This document shows, piece by piece, positions 29,587 to 37,809 of a DNA stretch of 64,000 nucleotides. The notes beneath the pieces were generated by a model. That model searched no databases and was not told the origin of the DNA. It saw only the letters and a program-made list of their open reading frames with translations. Position numbers and translations under genes: made by a program. This DNA comes from Cauispirillum nitrogeniifigens. GTDB lineage: Bacteria > Pseudomonadota > Alphaproteobacteria > Rhodospirillales > Rhodospirillaceae. The stretch is taken from contig NZ_JBLOOT010000013.1 of the NCBI RefSeq assembly GCF_049800675.1, positions 1-64,000 of the forward strand. Reading direction: 5' to 3'. Each line of letters begins with the position of its first letter. Within the stretch, counting starts at the first letter, position 1.

Positions 29587-30128
29587 GCGTGCTCGTCCAC
29601 ATGCTTGGCGACCATGTCGAGCGCCTGGTGCTCGGTCAGGCCGGCGGCCATGAGGTCGCGCTTCAGGGCCTCGCGCTTGCGGTCGCGCTCGGCCTGGGCG
29701 GCGGCGCTGTCGTCGATCATGGTTTCGCGGATGGCGAAGTTGAAGGCCCGCTCCGGCGATTCGGTGACCGAATAGGTCAGTTCCGACGACACCGTGTTGT
29801 CGCGGTTGAAGGTCAGCACCTTGGGATGCAGGCTGTACAGCTCCGACGGTTGCACGAAGCTGGACGCGGCGATGATCACCTCGTCGCCGGCCTGGCAGGT
29901 GCGGGCCGCCGCGCCGTTGAGGATGCAGCAGCGCGACCCCGGCTCGCCGTAGATCACGTAGGTGGAGATGCGGGCACCGCTGGCCTTGTTCCAGATCTCG
30001 ACGAATTCCAGCGGGTAGATGCCGGCGCGCTCGCAGATCTCCGGGTCCAGGGTGATGGACCCGTGGTAGTGCAGTTCGGCATCGGTGACCCACAGGCCGT
30101 GCAGCTTGGCACGAACGACCTTGATCAT
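29583..30128 (-). CDS. panD: Aspartate 1-decarboxylase PanD with C-terminal extension
   Basis: 181 residues. A pyruvoyl enzyme making beta-alanine for pantothenate. Residues 1-~125 match PanD (VVRAKLHGLWVTDAELHYHGS), with the self-cleavage Gly-Ser in HYHGSITLD and NGAAAR downstream. Usual PanD ends near residue 126; this one has ~55 further helical, charged residues (AQAERDRKREALKRDLMAAGL). The ATG at 30128 gives the canonical MIKVVRAK start; ATGs at 30143 and 30194 add unrelated residues. It is 78 bases after the ATP-grasp gene and overlaps rlmJ. Confidence 0.93.
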   Translation of the reverse strand: MIKVVRAKLHGLWVTDAELHYHGSITLDPEICERAGIYPLEFVEIWNKASGARISTYVIYGEPGSRCCILNGAAARTCQAGDEVIIAASSFVQPSELYSLHPKVLTFNRDNTVSSELTYSVTESPERAFNFAIRETMIDDSAAAQAERDRKREALKRDLMAAGLTEHQALDMVAKHVDEHA

Positions 30129-30206
30129 TGCTTGTTCCAACATGGCTGAGGGAGACGGTGCCGGACATATAGCACCGGCCTTCCCCCCATGCACCAGGGA
30201 ATCGCC

Positions 30207-31670
30207 TCAGCGGGCCTCCAGCCGGCGGATGAACTCCTTCAGCACCCGGCGGTACAGTTCGTCCTTGAGCTTGAGGTCCTCGACCCCGCTGTCGATGTTG
30301 GGGTTGTCGTTGACCTCGATGACGAAGACGCCGCGGTCGTTCTGCTTCATGTCCACGCCGTACAGGCCGTTGCCCATCAGGCGGGCGGCCTTGACGGCGA
30401 CGTCGATGACCTCGCGCGGGGCGTCCTCCACCAGCATGGTCTTGAAGCCGCCGCTTTCGGGCTTGCCGTTGGCGTGGTTGTAGATCTGCCAGTGCTTCTT
30501 GGCCATCATGTAGTGGCAGGCGAACAGCGGCTCGCCGTTGAGCACGCCGACGCGCCAGTCGAAGCTGGTCGGCATGAACTCCTGGACCAGAATCAGGTCG
30601 GAGTCGTCCAGAAGCGCCTTGGACTTGGCCATCAGCTCGTCGCGGTTGTCCACCTTGACCACCCCGCGCGAGAAGCTGCCGTCGGGGATCTTCAGGACCA
30701 TGGGATAGGAAAGCTTGCCTTCCATCTCCTTGATGCGCCGCCGACCAGCGATGAAGGTCTTGGGCGCCGGCACCTTGTTGGCCGCCAGCAGCTCCGCCAG
30801 ATAGACCTTGTTCGTGCAACGGATGATGGACAACGGATCGTCGATCACCGGCATGCCTTCATCCTCGGCCTTCTTGGCGAAGCGGAAGGTGTGGTGGTCG
30901 ATGTTGGTGGTCTCGCGGATGAACAGGGCGTCGAACTCGGCCAGGCGGTCGTAGTCCTTCTTCGTGATCAGTTCGACGGCCAGGTTCAGGTCGGCGCCGA
31001 CGCGCACGAACTTCTCCAGCGCCTTGGCATCGGACGGCCCCATCTCCTCCTTGGGGTCATGGAGGATGGCCAGGGTGTAGCGCGGCGATTTCGGCGCCTT
31101 GCGGGCCCGCCAGTTGACCTTGGTGTAGGCGTCCAGCGCGGCCCAGAAGTCGGGCTGCTGGTCGGCGCGCAGGTCCTTGATGGTCAGCGGCTTGACGCCC
31201 TGGATGTACCATCCCCACTTGTCATCCCACTTCACCCGCAGGCGCAGGATAGGGCAGCGGAACAGGTCGAAGGCCTGGGCGCCCAGCTTGTGAAAGCGCG
31301 CGTCGTCGGCCCGCCCCAGCGACACCGTCAGGGTGAACGGCCCCTCGGGCTGCTCCTTGAGCCGCTTGAGGGTCGACGCCAGCGTCTGGTCGAGCTTCTG
31401 GATGGCGCTCCACGACCGCCCGCGCTGCCACATGTCGATCAGCGTCGAGGCCGCCGGCATGACATGGTGCCCCCGCGCCGCCGCCAGCAGCGAGGCATAG
31501 TAGCCATAGCCCAGGTAGGCATAGTCCCGGCACAGGTTGATGACCCGAACCGATCGGCGGTCGCCGGCAAGGTAGTTGGAGATGTAGTCGCGCACGGGCA
31601 TGACGGTGCGCCCGGCGGGATCCCCCTGAAAGTCCTCGGGCTGATCGACCAGGATTATGACGCGTGGCAT
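30207..31670 (-). CDS. RLAN-domain RimK-family ATP-grasp ligase
   Basis: 487 residues. Residues ~1-200 resemble the RLAN (RimK-like ATP-grasp N-terminal) domain (DYISNYLAGDRRSVRVINLCRDYAYLGYGYYASLLAA). The remainder is a RimK-type ATP-grasp domain: LPAPKTFI-like lid (VPAPKTFI), MVLKIPDGSFSRGV, LVQEFMPTSFDWRVGVLNG and the metal-binding VDMKQNDRGVFVIEVNDNPNI. Such enzymes join an amino acid to a carboxylate or peptide. It is 18 bases after the GNAT-C39 gene, in a cassette with a DUF2817 carboxypeptidase-like gene. Substrate unknown; a role in peptide tagging is inference from the RimK superfamily. Confidence 0.88.
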   Translation of the reverse strand: MPRVIILVDQPEDFQGDPAGRTVMPVRDYISNYLAGDRRSVRVINLCRDYAYLGYGYYASLLAAARGHHVMPAASTLIDMWQRGRSWSAIQKLDQTLASTLKRLKEQPEGPFTLTVSLGRADDARFHKLGAQAFDLFRCPILRLRVKWDDKWGWYIQGVKPLTIKDLRADQQPDFWAALDAYTKVNWRARKAPKSPRYTLAILHDPKEEMGPSDAKALEKFVRVGADLNLAVELITKKDYDRLAEFDALFIRETTNIDHHTFRFAKKAEDEGMPVIDDPLSIIRCTNKVYLAELLAANKVPAPKTFIAGRRRIKEMEGKLSYPMVLKIPDGSFSRGVVKVDNRDELMAKSKALLDDSDLILVQEFMPTSFDWRVGVLNGEPLFACHYMMAKKHWQIYNHANGKPESGGFKTMLVEDAPREVIDVAVKAARLMGNGLYGVDMKQNDRGVFVIEVNDNPNIDSGVEDLKLKDELYRRVLKEFIRRLEAR

Positions 31671-31688
31671 CCGTCCCCTTTCCTGCGG

Positions 31689-32837
31689 CTATCGCTTCCT
31701 GATGACCACCGCCGCGCGCAGGCCGACACGTCCGAACCGGGCCATGCGGTCGAACTCCCGCCGGCCAATGGGGACATTGATGCAGTCGATGGCCGTCTTA
31801 TGGAAGTCCTCGTCAACGTCGGGATCGTGGAAGTAGATGAAATGGTCATCGAATCCGGTCACGACAACCCAGTGCGGCCCCTTTTCGCCGTTCATGCGGT
31901 ACTGGGAGATCAGCACCAGCGGCACGCCGCCGCCCTCCACCGCCTCGACCAGCCCGCGCACCGTCAGCGGCGCGTGGTGGACGCGGATGTCGGTGGCCGC
32001 CACCTGATCCTTGAAGTCCTCGTGCACCATGCGGATGACCTCCTTCTTGCGGGGGTCGCGCACGGTGCGCACGAACAGCGGCCCGTCCTCGGACCGCCAC
32101 ACCTCGGCGTCGAAGCCGCGCCGCCACGCCGCCAGCGCCAGCCCCAGCGGCCCGCAGCCGCCATGGCCGGAGGTCATGAAGATGGTGGTCGCCTCCCGCC
32201 ACAGGGTCAGCTCCAGGCGGGTGTTCAACTCGACGTCGTCGGCCAGGGCCTTCATCGCCATCATCAGGCTGGCCGGGCCGCAGGTGAAGTCGGTGTTCTG
32301 GCGGTGGAACGGCACCGGCAGCTGGGTCTGCCCCTCGGCATGGGCGATGCGCTTCTCGTAGCGCAGGGCGGCGGTGTGGTCTTCGTAGTAGTCGGGCAGC
32401 ACGCCGAAGGTGTGATAGCCCAGCCGCTCATAGAGCGCGATGGCCCCGGCATTGTCGGTGCGCACCTCCAGCCGCATGGCGACGCAGCCCTCGGCGACGG
32501 CCTGCTCCTCGGTGGCGCGCGTCAGGCGTTCCCCCAGGCCCAGGCCGCGCGCTCCGGCGTCGACCGCCAGGGAGTACAGCCGCGCCAGCGAGGTTCCGGC
32601 ATGGAACAGCACCATGGCGTAGCCCAGCAGCACGCCGCCCTGGCCCTCGGCCACGGTCAGCACGCCGTGCGCCTTGGTCAGCATGTGGTGGAAGCTGCGC
32701 CGTGAAAGGCGGTCGCTGTCGAAGCAGCGGTTCTCCAGGGCGACCAGGGCCGGAATGTCCTCCCCCCGGCCGCGCCGCAACAGCACGTCGGGCCGGGCCA
32801 GCCCGTCGGGCCGCACGGCATTCGGCGCCGGACTCAT
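31689..32837 (-). CDS. GNAT acetyltransferase fused to C39-like cysteine peptidase
   Basis: 382 residues. The N-terminal GNAT domain (~18-165) has the acetyl-CoA loop GARGLGLGERL and NAGAIALYERLGYHTFG. The C-terminal domain (~175-375) is C39/papain-like, with catalytic Cys in FTCGPASLMMAM, His in GPHWVVVTGFD and Asp in FHDPDVDE. The fusion would both acetylate an amine and cut or ligate a peptide bond. It is tightly packed with the ATP-grasp gene (18 bases downstream) and the DUF2817 gene (14 bases upstream). GGGAG precedes the start. The substrate is unknown. Confidence 0.88.
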   Translation of the reverse strand: MSPAPNAVRPDGLARPDVLLRRGRGEDIPALVALENRCFDSDRLSRRSFHHMLTKAHGVLTVAEGQGGVLLGYAMVLFHAGTSLARLYSLAVDAGARGLGLGERLTRATEEQAVAEGCVAMRLEVRTDNAGAIALYERLGYHTFGVLPDYYEDHTAALRYEKRIAHAEGQTQLPVPFHRQNTDFTCGPASLMMAMKALADDVELNTRLELTLWREATTIFMTSGHGGCGPLGLALAAWRRGFDAEVWRSEDGPLFVRTVRDPRKKEVIRMVHEDFKDQVAATDIRVHHAPLTVRGLVEAVEGGGVPLVLISQYRMNGEKGPHWVVVTGFDDHFIYFHDPDVDEDFHKTAIDCINVPIGRREFDRMARFGRVGLRAAVVIRKR

Positions 32838-32851
32838 CGGCGATCTCCCAC

Positions 32852-33982
32852 TCAGGCGTCAGCCTGCGACAGTCCCGTCAGCGCCTGGCGGAACACCTGG
32901 CGCCCCCGGAACAGTACCATTTCCCGCCACTCCGGCGCATCGGGGCAGAAGGTTCGTTTCATCCGCTCCTTGACGGCGCGGGTGCGCGCGCTTTCCCAGT
33001 CCACCGCCCCCTGGGCATGCAGCCAGTGGTCGGCACGCAGGGCCTCCATGACCTCGTCGAGGGGCCGCGTGCCGAACTCCAGGGTCAGCATGCACCCCGT
33101 CTCGCCGACCAGCCCGTGCCAGAAGTAGTCCACCAGCCCGGCCTTGGGCACCGACGACGACGTGCCCAGCGCCGGCTCCGTCACGCTGGCGCCGAACCAC
33201 TGGCGGGCCAGCTTCACCGCCGGAGTGTCGGGCGGATGGTCGCAGATCAGCTCGCCATAGCCGAACGGCCCCAGGCCGGTGTGCAGGTCGATGACGCACA
33301 GCGCCGCCCGCCCGGCGATGTCGTAGTCGGCGGCGATGGCCTCCAGCGTGCGGCGCGACCACGTCGGGGCGGTGCCGCCATAGAACAGGCCGCGCGGATC
33401 GACGTACTGGCCGCCGCTGACCGCCGCCTCGTAGGCCCGCTGGCCGTGGTCGCGCCGATAAGCCTCCAGCGTCGCCTGGGCGGCGGCGTGGTCGGGGCCG
33501 TCCAGGGCATCGGGCACCAGCGCGGCGGCAAGCTCCTCGTAGCCCGGATTGGCCGGCGGCCGGCGGGAGAAGTCGATGAAGTTGCGGTTGAGGTCGACCC
33601 CGTCCTCGGTCACGCGCCGCAGCCAGGCAAAGCCGTGGGGATTGATGGCGTGCACCAGCAGCACGGCGCAGCCGTCCGGCAGCCGGTCCGGCCCGCCCGA
33701 CAGCAGCCAGTCCACCTGGATGGCCGCCCCGCAGAACCCCTCCGCCCCATGGGTGCCCGACACCGCCACCAGCACCCGCCGCGCCGCCCGCGGCCCGGCC
33801 CAGGCGACATCGCAGGCCAGTTCCGTTCCGTCGGGGGCCGCCAGGGGATGGCGGTGGCTTTCCACCTTCAGGCCCTGGCGCCGGCAGGCGTCGAGGAAGA
33901 TCCGCCGGGCCTCGCCGAAGTCGGCGGCGAAGGCGATCCCGGCGGCGTCAAGGAAGAGGGTGTCGCAAGACGGCGTGGTCAT
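32852..33982 (-). CDS. DUF2817 family zinc carboxypeptidase-like (M14-related) protein
   Basis: 376 residues, cytosolic (no signal peptide). The HxxE zinc motif of M14-type enzymes is in SGTHGAEGFCG. NPHGFAWLRRVTEDGVDLNRNF resembles the substrate-binding Asn-Arg region of carboxypeptidases and aspartoacylases. A third zinc ligand may be the His in VIDLHTGLG, and the catalytic Glu in LTLEFGTRP. First gene of the leftward cassette with the GNAT-C39 and ATP-grasp genes. It could remove a residue added by the ligase, but that is inference. Confidence 0.85.
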   Translation of the reverse strand: MTTPSCDTLFLDAAGIAFAADFGEARRIFLDACRRQGLKVESHRHPLAAPDGTELACDVAWAGPRAARRVLVAVSGTHGAEGFCGAAIQVDWLLSGGPDRLPDGCAVLLVHAINPHGFAWLRRVTEDGVDLNRNFIDFSRRPPANPGYEELAAALVPDALDGPDHAAAQATLEAYRRDHGQRAYEAAVSGGQYVDPRGLFYGGTAPTWSRRTLEAIAADYDIAGRAALCVIDLHTGLGPFGYGELICDHPPDTPAVKLARQWFGASVTEPALGTSSSVPKAGLVDYFWHGLVGETGCMLTLEFGTRPLDEVMEALRADHWLHAQGAVDWESARTRAVKERMKRTFCPDAPEWREMVLFRGRQVFRQALTGLSQADA

Positions 33983-34147
33983 GGCATCCCGGACTCAGTG
34001 GCAGAGGGAGTGACCATTTAGGATCAGGCGCCCGTTCCAGAGGCACGATAATTTCGCAGCCCCCACCCCCACGCGCCGCTGGTCTGAAGGTCTTGCGCAA
34101 CCCGCGCGCTGGACAAGGGCGTTGATGATCACGACCATAGGGGCACC

Positions 34148-35419
34148 ATGGTACGGCCGATCGTCTCCCTCCTCGCCGTCTTCCTCGGCGTCACCCTGCT
34201 GCAAGGAGCCCAGGGCGTCCTCATCGCCCTGCTGCCCCTGCGCATGGTCGAAGCCGGCCTGTCGACACTGGCCATCGGCCTGGTGGCGGTCGGCTACGCC
34301 ACGGGCTTCCTGGTCGGCTGCCTGTTTTCCGGCCGGGTCATCCGCGCCATCGGCCACATCCGGGCCTACAGCGCCTTCGCCGCCCTGCTGTCGGTGGCCT
34401 CCCTGGCCTTCGCCATCAATGTGGAGCTGGTTTTCTGGACCGCCCTGCGGTTCATCACCGGCGTCTGCCTGGCCGGCCTGTTCACCGCCGCCGACAGTTG
34501 GATCGGCGAGGCCGCGCCGGCGGAGCGGCGGGGCCGGGTGCTGTCCCTGTACACCCTGGTCAGCAAGATCGGGCTCGTGGCCGGGCCGCTGGCGCTGACC
34601 CTGCTGGCCCATGACAGCGCCTGGCCGGTGATGCTGATCGCCGCCCTGGTCAGCCTGTCGCTGGTGCCGATGGCGGCGACGCCGGGGCCGAGTCCCGCCC
34701 TGCCCGCCTCCCACCCCATGGGCCTGCGCGAGCTGTTCGATCTCGCCCCGGCGGCAGTGACCGGGGCGTTTGCCGCCGGCCTCGCCAACTCCGCCGTCAT
34801 CAGCCTGGTCCCGGCGTGGGGCAGCGGCCTGGGCATGACCGCCGCGGTCGCCGCCGGGCTGGTGGCGACGGTGCAGTTCGGCAGCCTGCTGGGGCAGTGG
34901 CCGCTGGGCTGGCTGTCCGACCGCTTCGACCGCCGGCGGGTGATCGTCGCGGTGTCGGCCTTCGCCGCCGTCGCCGGCATGGTCACCGCCGCCCTGCCGC
35001 TGCTGGCCCCGGACCTGCCGGCCTGGGTGCCCGGCGTGCTGGTGGGCCTGTGGGCGGCGGCGTCGTTTTCCATCTACTCCATCTGCGTCGCCCATGCCGT
35101 GGACCGCGCCGTTCCCGAACAGGTGGTGGCCGCCACCAGCGCCCTGCTGTTCACCTGGGCCGCCGGCTCCATCGTCGGCCCGGCGGTGGCGGCGCTGAGC
35201 ATGGAGAGCCTGGGGCCGGCCGGGCTGTTCGTCCATGGCGGCGGCGTATGGGCGCTGATCACCGCCTTCACCATCTGGCGGCTGCGGCGCCGCCCGATAC
35301 CGGCGGCTACGCCCGAAAGCTTCGTCGCCATTCCCCAGGGCGCCAGCCCGGTGGTGTCGGGCCTGCACCCGGTGGCCCCGGCGGAGCCTCAGACCCCGCC
35401 GTCGGACGGCGCCAGATAG
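34148..35419 (+). CDS. MFS transporter (YcaD-like)
   Basis: 423 residues with 12 predicted membrane helices in two halves. The inter-helix 2/3 motif is degenerate (GRVIRAIGHIRAY) and SDRFDRRRVI repeats it in the second half. RFITGVCLAGLFTAADSWIGEAAPAERRG is typical of YcaD-type carriers. The substrate is unknown. AGGGG precedes the ATG at 34148. It overlaps the convergent HD-GYP gene by 31 bases. Confidence 0.88.
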   Translation: MVRPIVSLLAVFLGVTLLQGAQGVLIALLPLRMVEAGLSTLAIGLVAVGYATGFLVGCLFSGRVIRAIGHIRAYSAFAALLSVASLAFAINVELVFWTALRFITGVCLAGLFTAADSWIGEAAPAERRGRVLSLYTLVSKIGLVAGPLALTLLAHDSAWPVMLIAALVSLSLVPMAATPGPSPALPASHPMGLRELFDLAPAAVTGAFAAGLANSAVISLVPAWGSGLGMTAAVAAGLVATVQFGSLLGQWPLGWLSDRFDRRRVIVAVSAFAAVAGMVTAALPLLAPDLPAWVPGVLVGLWAAASFSIYSICVAHAVDRAVPEQVVAATSALLFTWAAGSIVGPAVAALSMESLGPAGLFVHGGGVWALITAFTIWRLRRRPIPAATPESFVAIPQGASPVVSGLHPVAPAEPQTPPSDGAR

Positions 35420-36696
35420 CGGTCGAGCAGGCCCCGCAGGTCGTCCTGCACCGCCTCGGGCCGCATCCTCTGGATGGTGTCGTGGAGGGCGGGGGCGATG
35501 GCGGCGAAGCGGTCCACCAGGGCGGGGTCAAAGTGGCTCCCCGCCCCGGCGCGCAGCAGCCCGAGGGCCTCGTCCAGCGGCATGGCGGCCTTGTAGGGCC
35601 GCCGGGTGGTCAAGGCGTCGAAGACATCGGCGATGGCGAAGACCCGCGCCGTCACCGGAATGGCGGTCCCCGCCGCACCGGCGGGATAGCCGCTGCCGTC
35701 GAACCACTCATGATGACCGCCGACCACGTCGCGGGCCTCGGCCAGCCACGCCGAGCGGTTGACGATGTCGAGGCCGTGGTGGACGTGGCCGCGCATCACC
35801 GCCACCTCGTCCTCCGACAGGGGGCCGGGCTTGAGCAGCACGGCGTCGGGGATGGCGATCTTGCCGATGTCGTGCAGCAGCGCCCCCTTGGCCAGCCGCC
35901 GCATGGCATCGTGCGGCAGGCCCGCCGCCTCGCCCAGGCGCAGGGCATAGAGCGTGACCCGTTGGCCGTGCTCCTCCGTGCCGGCGTCGCGCTTGGCCAG
36001 GGCGCTGCCGAGGATTTCCAGCGCGTCGGTGTTGGCGTGCAGCAGGCGCTGGCCGCGCCACAGCAGGCGCCGCGTCAGGTCCATGATGACCGGGTAGAAG
36101 GCCAGCACGCCCAGCCCCAGGACCAGCACGACGGCGCCGAGGGTCAACAGCACGCCATGGCGGATGGCGGACACCGCGTCGTCGGAGACGCGGAAGACGC
36201 CCTCGTAGGCACCCAGCGGGCGCCCGTCCTCGTCGGTGACGGCGAAGCGCACCCGCAGCACCGCCGGAGCGGTGCCGACCAGGGCGCCCAGGCCCAGGCC
36301 CGGAGGCACCGCCGCGCCGTCGGTCAGGTCCGGCGGCACCCGGGGGTCCGGGATCTGGGCGGCGGCGATCAGCGTTCCATCGGCGCCGTAGACGCGGCCG
36401 GAGACGAACTCGCCCATCCGGCTGCCCGTGCCGGCGGCCAGGAAGCGGGTCAGCGCCCGGCTGACAGTGTGCGGATTGGCCGCCAGCAGGCCCCGGGTGA
36501 TGACCTCCGGGTGCTCGTGGGCATAGGCCTCGGCGTCATGGATGGCGAGGCTCTCAATGAAGTCCTCCAGCCGGCTCACATGGGTGGCGACGACCACCCC
36601 GCCGACCACCGGCACCAACAGGCCGAACAGCGCGGCCAGCCGGATGGCGATGGCCCGCCGCAATGGCCCGACGAGTGCCCTGGACGTCGCCCGCAT
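35389..36696 (-). CDS. HD-GYP domain c-di-GMP phosphodiesterase, membrane sensor
   Basis: 435 residues. Two membrane helices (LAALFGLLVPVVGGVVVATHV and VLLTLGAVVLVLGLGVLAFYPV) bracket an extracytoplasmic sensor region. The cytoplasmic HD-GYP domain has ALLHDIGKIAIPD, HVHHGLDI, HHEWFDGSGYP and DVFDALTT, so the metal-binding and GYP residues are complete. It should hydrolyse c-di-GMP. It lies 55 bases downstream of the PstS-like gene and the PiT gene on the same strand, which suggests a link to phosphate. GGGAGG precedes the ATG. Confidence 0.92.
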   Translation of the reverse strand: MRATSRALVGPLRRAIAIRLAALFGLLVPVVGGVVVATHVSRLEDFIESLAIHDAEAYAHEHPEVITRGLLAANPHTVSRALTRFLAAGTGSRMGEFVSGRVYGADGTLIAAAQIPDPRVPPDLTDGAAVPPGLGLGALVGTAPAVLRVRFAVTDEDGRPLGAYEGVFRVSDDAVSAIRHGVLLTLGAVVLVLGLGVLAFYPVIMDLTRRLLWRGQRLLHANTDALEILGSALAKRDAGTEEHGQRVTLYALRLGEAAGLPHDAMRRLAKGALLHDIGKIAIPDAVLLKPGPLSEDEVAVMRGHVHHGLDIVNRSAWLAEARDVVGGHHEWFDGSGYPAGAAGTAIPVTARVFAIADVFDALTTRRPYKAAMPLDEALGLLRAGAGSHFDPALVDRFAAIAPALHDTIQRMRPEAVQDDLRGLLDRYLAPSDGGV

Positions 36697-36751
36697 GGCG
36701 CCTCGCCTCCCGCTCTCGCCCCGCCGCCTCGTTCACGGCGGGAACACCCCG

Positions 36752-37789
36752 CTACGGCCGGAGTTCCGCCGCCGCGTCCTGAGCGGCCTGGCGCTCGTCC
36801 TCCGGCAGGGGCACCAGGCCGATGTCGGCCAGATAGCCGTCGGGGCCGATGGCCGCGTCTGAAACGAGGGAGCGGACGAACTCGCCCAGGCCGGGAATCA
36901 GCCCGACATGGGCCGTCTTGACGTATACGAACAGCCGGCGCACCAGCGGATAGCTGCCGTCGGTGATGGTCGAGAAGGTCGGCAACACCCCGTCCACCGG
37001 GGCGGCCTCCAGGTCGCGGACTTCCTCCAGCGTATGGAAGCCCACCACGCCCACGGCATGACGATTGGCGCCGACCCGCCGGGCCAGGGCGTCGTCGTCT
37101 TCCCCGGCCTCGACATACAGGCCGTCCTCGCGGATCTTGCGGCAGAAGGTCAGCAACTGGTCCGGCGGCAGCAGGCGCATCACGTCGGGATGCTCCGAGC
37201 ATCCCGGCTCCATGACCATGCCGGCCAGGGCGTCGTAGGTGCCCGAGGTCGGCGGCGGGCCGTAGACCAGAATCGGCAGGTCCGGCAGGTGCGGGGCGAT
37301 CTCGCGCCAGCGGGTGTAGGGGTTGGGCACCAGCTTGCCGCGCACCGGCACCCGCTCCGCCAGGGCCAGCCACAGGTCGCGGCGGGTGAAGGCATAGGCT
37401 TCGCCCGCCGGCAGTCCGCCATGAACGATCACCACGCCGCCGGTGCCCACGGGCAGGGCGGCGACGGGGCCGACCGCATGGGCCTGGCATTGGTCGCGCT
37501 CCACCGGCCCCAGCCGGCGGGAGGCGACGACCACGTCCGGGGTGTTGAAGCCGACGCCGCCGCAGAACAGCTTGAAGCCGCCGCCGGTGCCCGTCGATTC
37601 GATCACCGGCGTGCGGAACGACGACCCGCGCCCGAACCGCTCCGCCGCGCTGGCCGCCATCTTGAACATGCTCGACGACCCGACCACGCGGATGGTCTCG
37701 CGCTGCTGCGCCTCCGCCGGCGGGGCGCCCGCGACCAGGAGGGCGATGACGGCGGCGGCGGCGGCGAGCGCCGGCAGGGGAAGGGGCAT
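36752..37789 (-). CDS. PstS-like phosphate-binding periplasmic protein
   Basis: 345 residues with a signal peptide (PALAAAAAVIALLVAGAPPAEA). The N-terminal VVGSSSMFKMAASAAERFG, ESTGTGGGFKLFCGG and VVVASRRL, together with GPPPTSGTYDAL, are the anion-binding segments of PstS/SphX-type proteins. Unusually it sits 20 bases behind a PiT permease, not with pstCAB, and before an HD-GYP gene. It may serve as a phosphate sensor or capture protein; transport partners are not evident. The ATG at 37789 has AGGAC upstream. Confidence 0.87.
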   Translation of the reverse strand: MPLPLPALAAAAAVIALLVAGAPPAEAQQRETIRVVGSSSMFKMAASAAERFGRGSSFRTPVIESTGTGGGFKLFCGGVGFNTPDVVVASRRLGPVERDQCQAHAVGPVAALPVGTGGVVIVHGGLPAGEAYAFTRRDLWLALAERVPVRGKLVPNPYTRWREIAPHLPDLPILVYGPPPTSGTYDALAGMVMEPGCSEHPDVMRLLPPDQLLTFCRKIREDGLYVEAGEDDDALARRVGANRHAVGVVGFHTLEEVRDLEAAPVDGVLPTFSTITDGSYPLVRRLFVYVKTAHVGLIPGLGEFVRSLVSDAAIGPDGYLADIGLVPLPEDERQAAQDAAAELRP

Positions 37790-37809
37790 CGGCGGGTCCT
37801 TGTCCTGGA

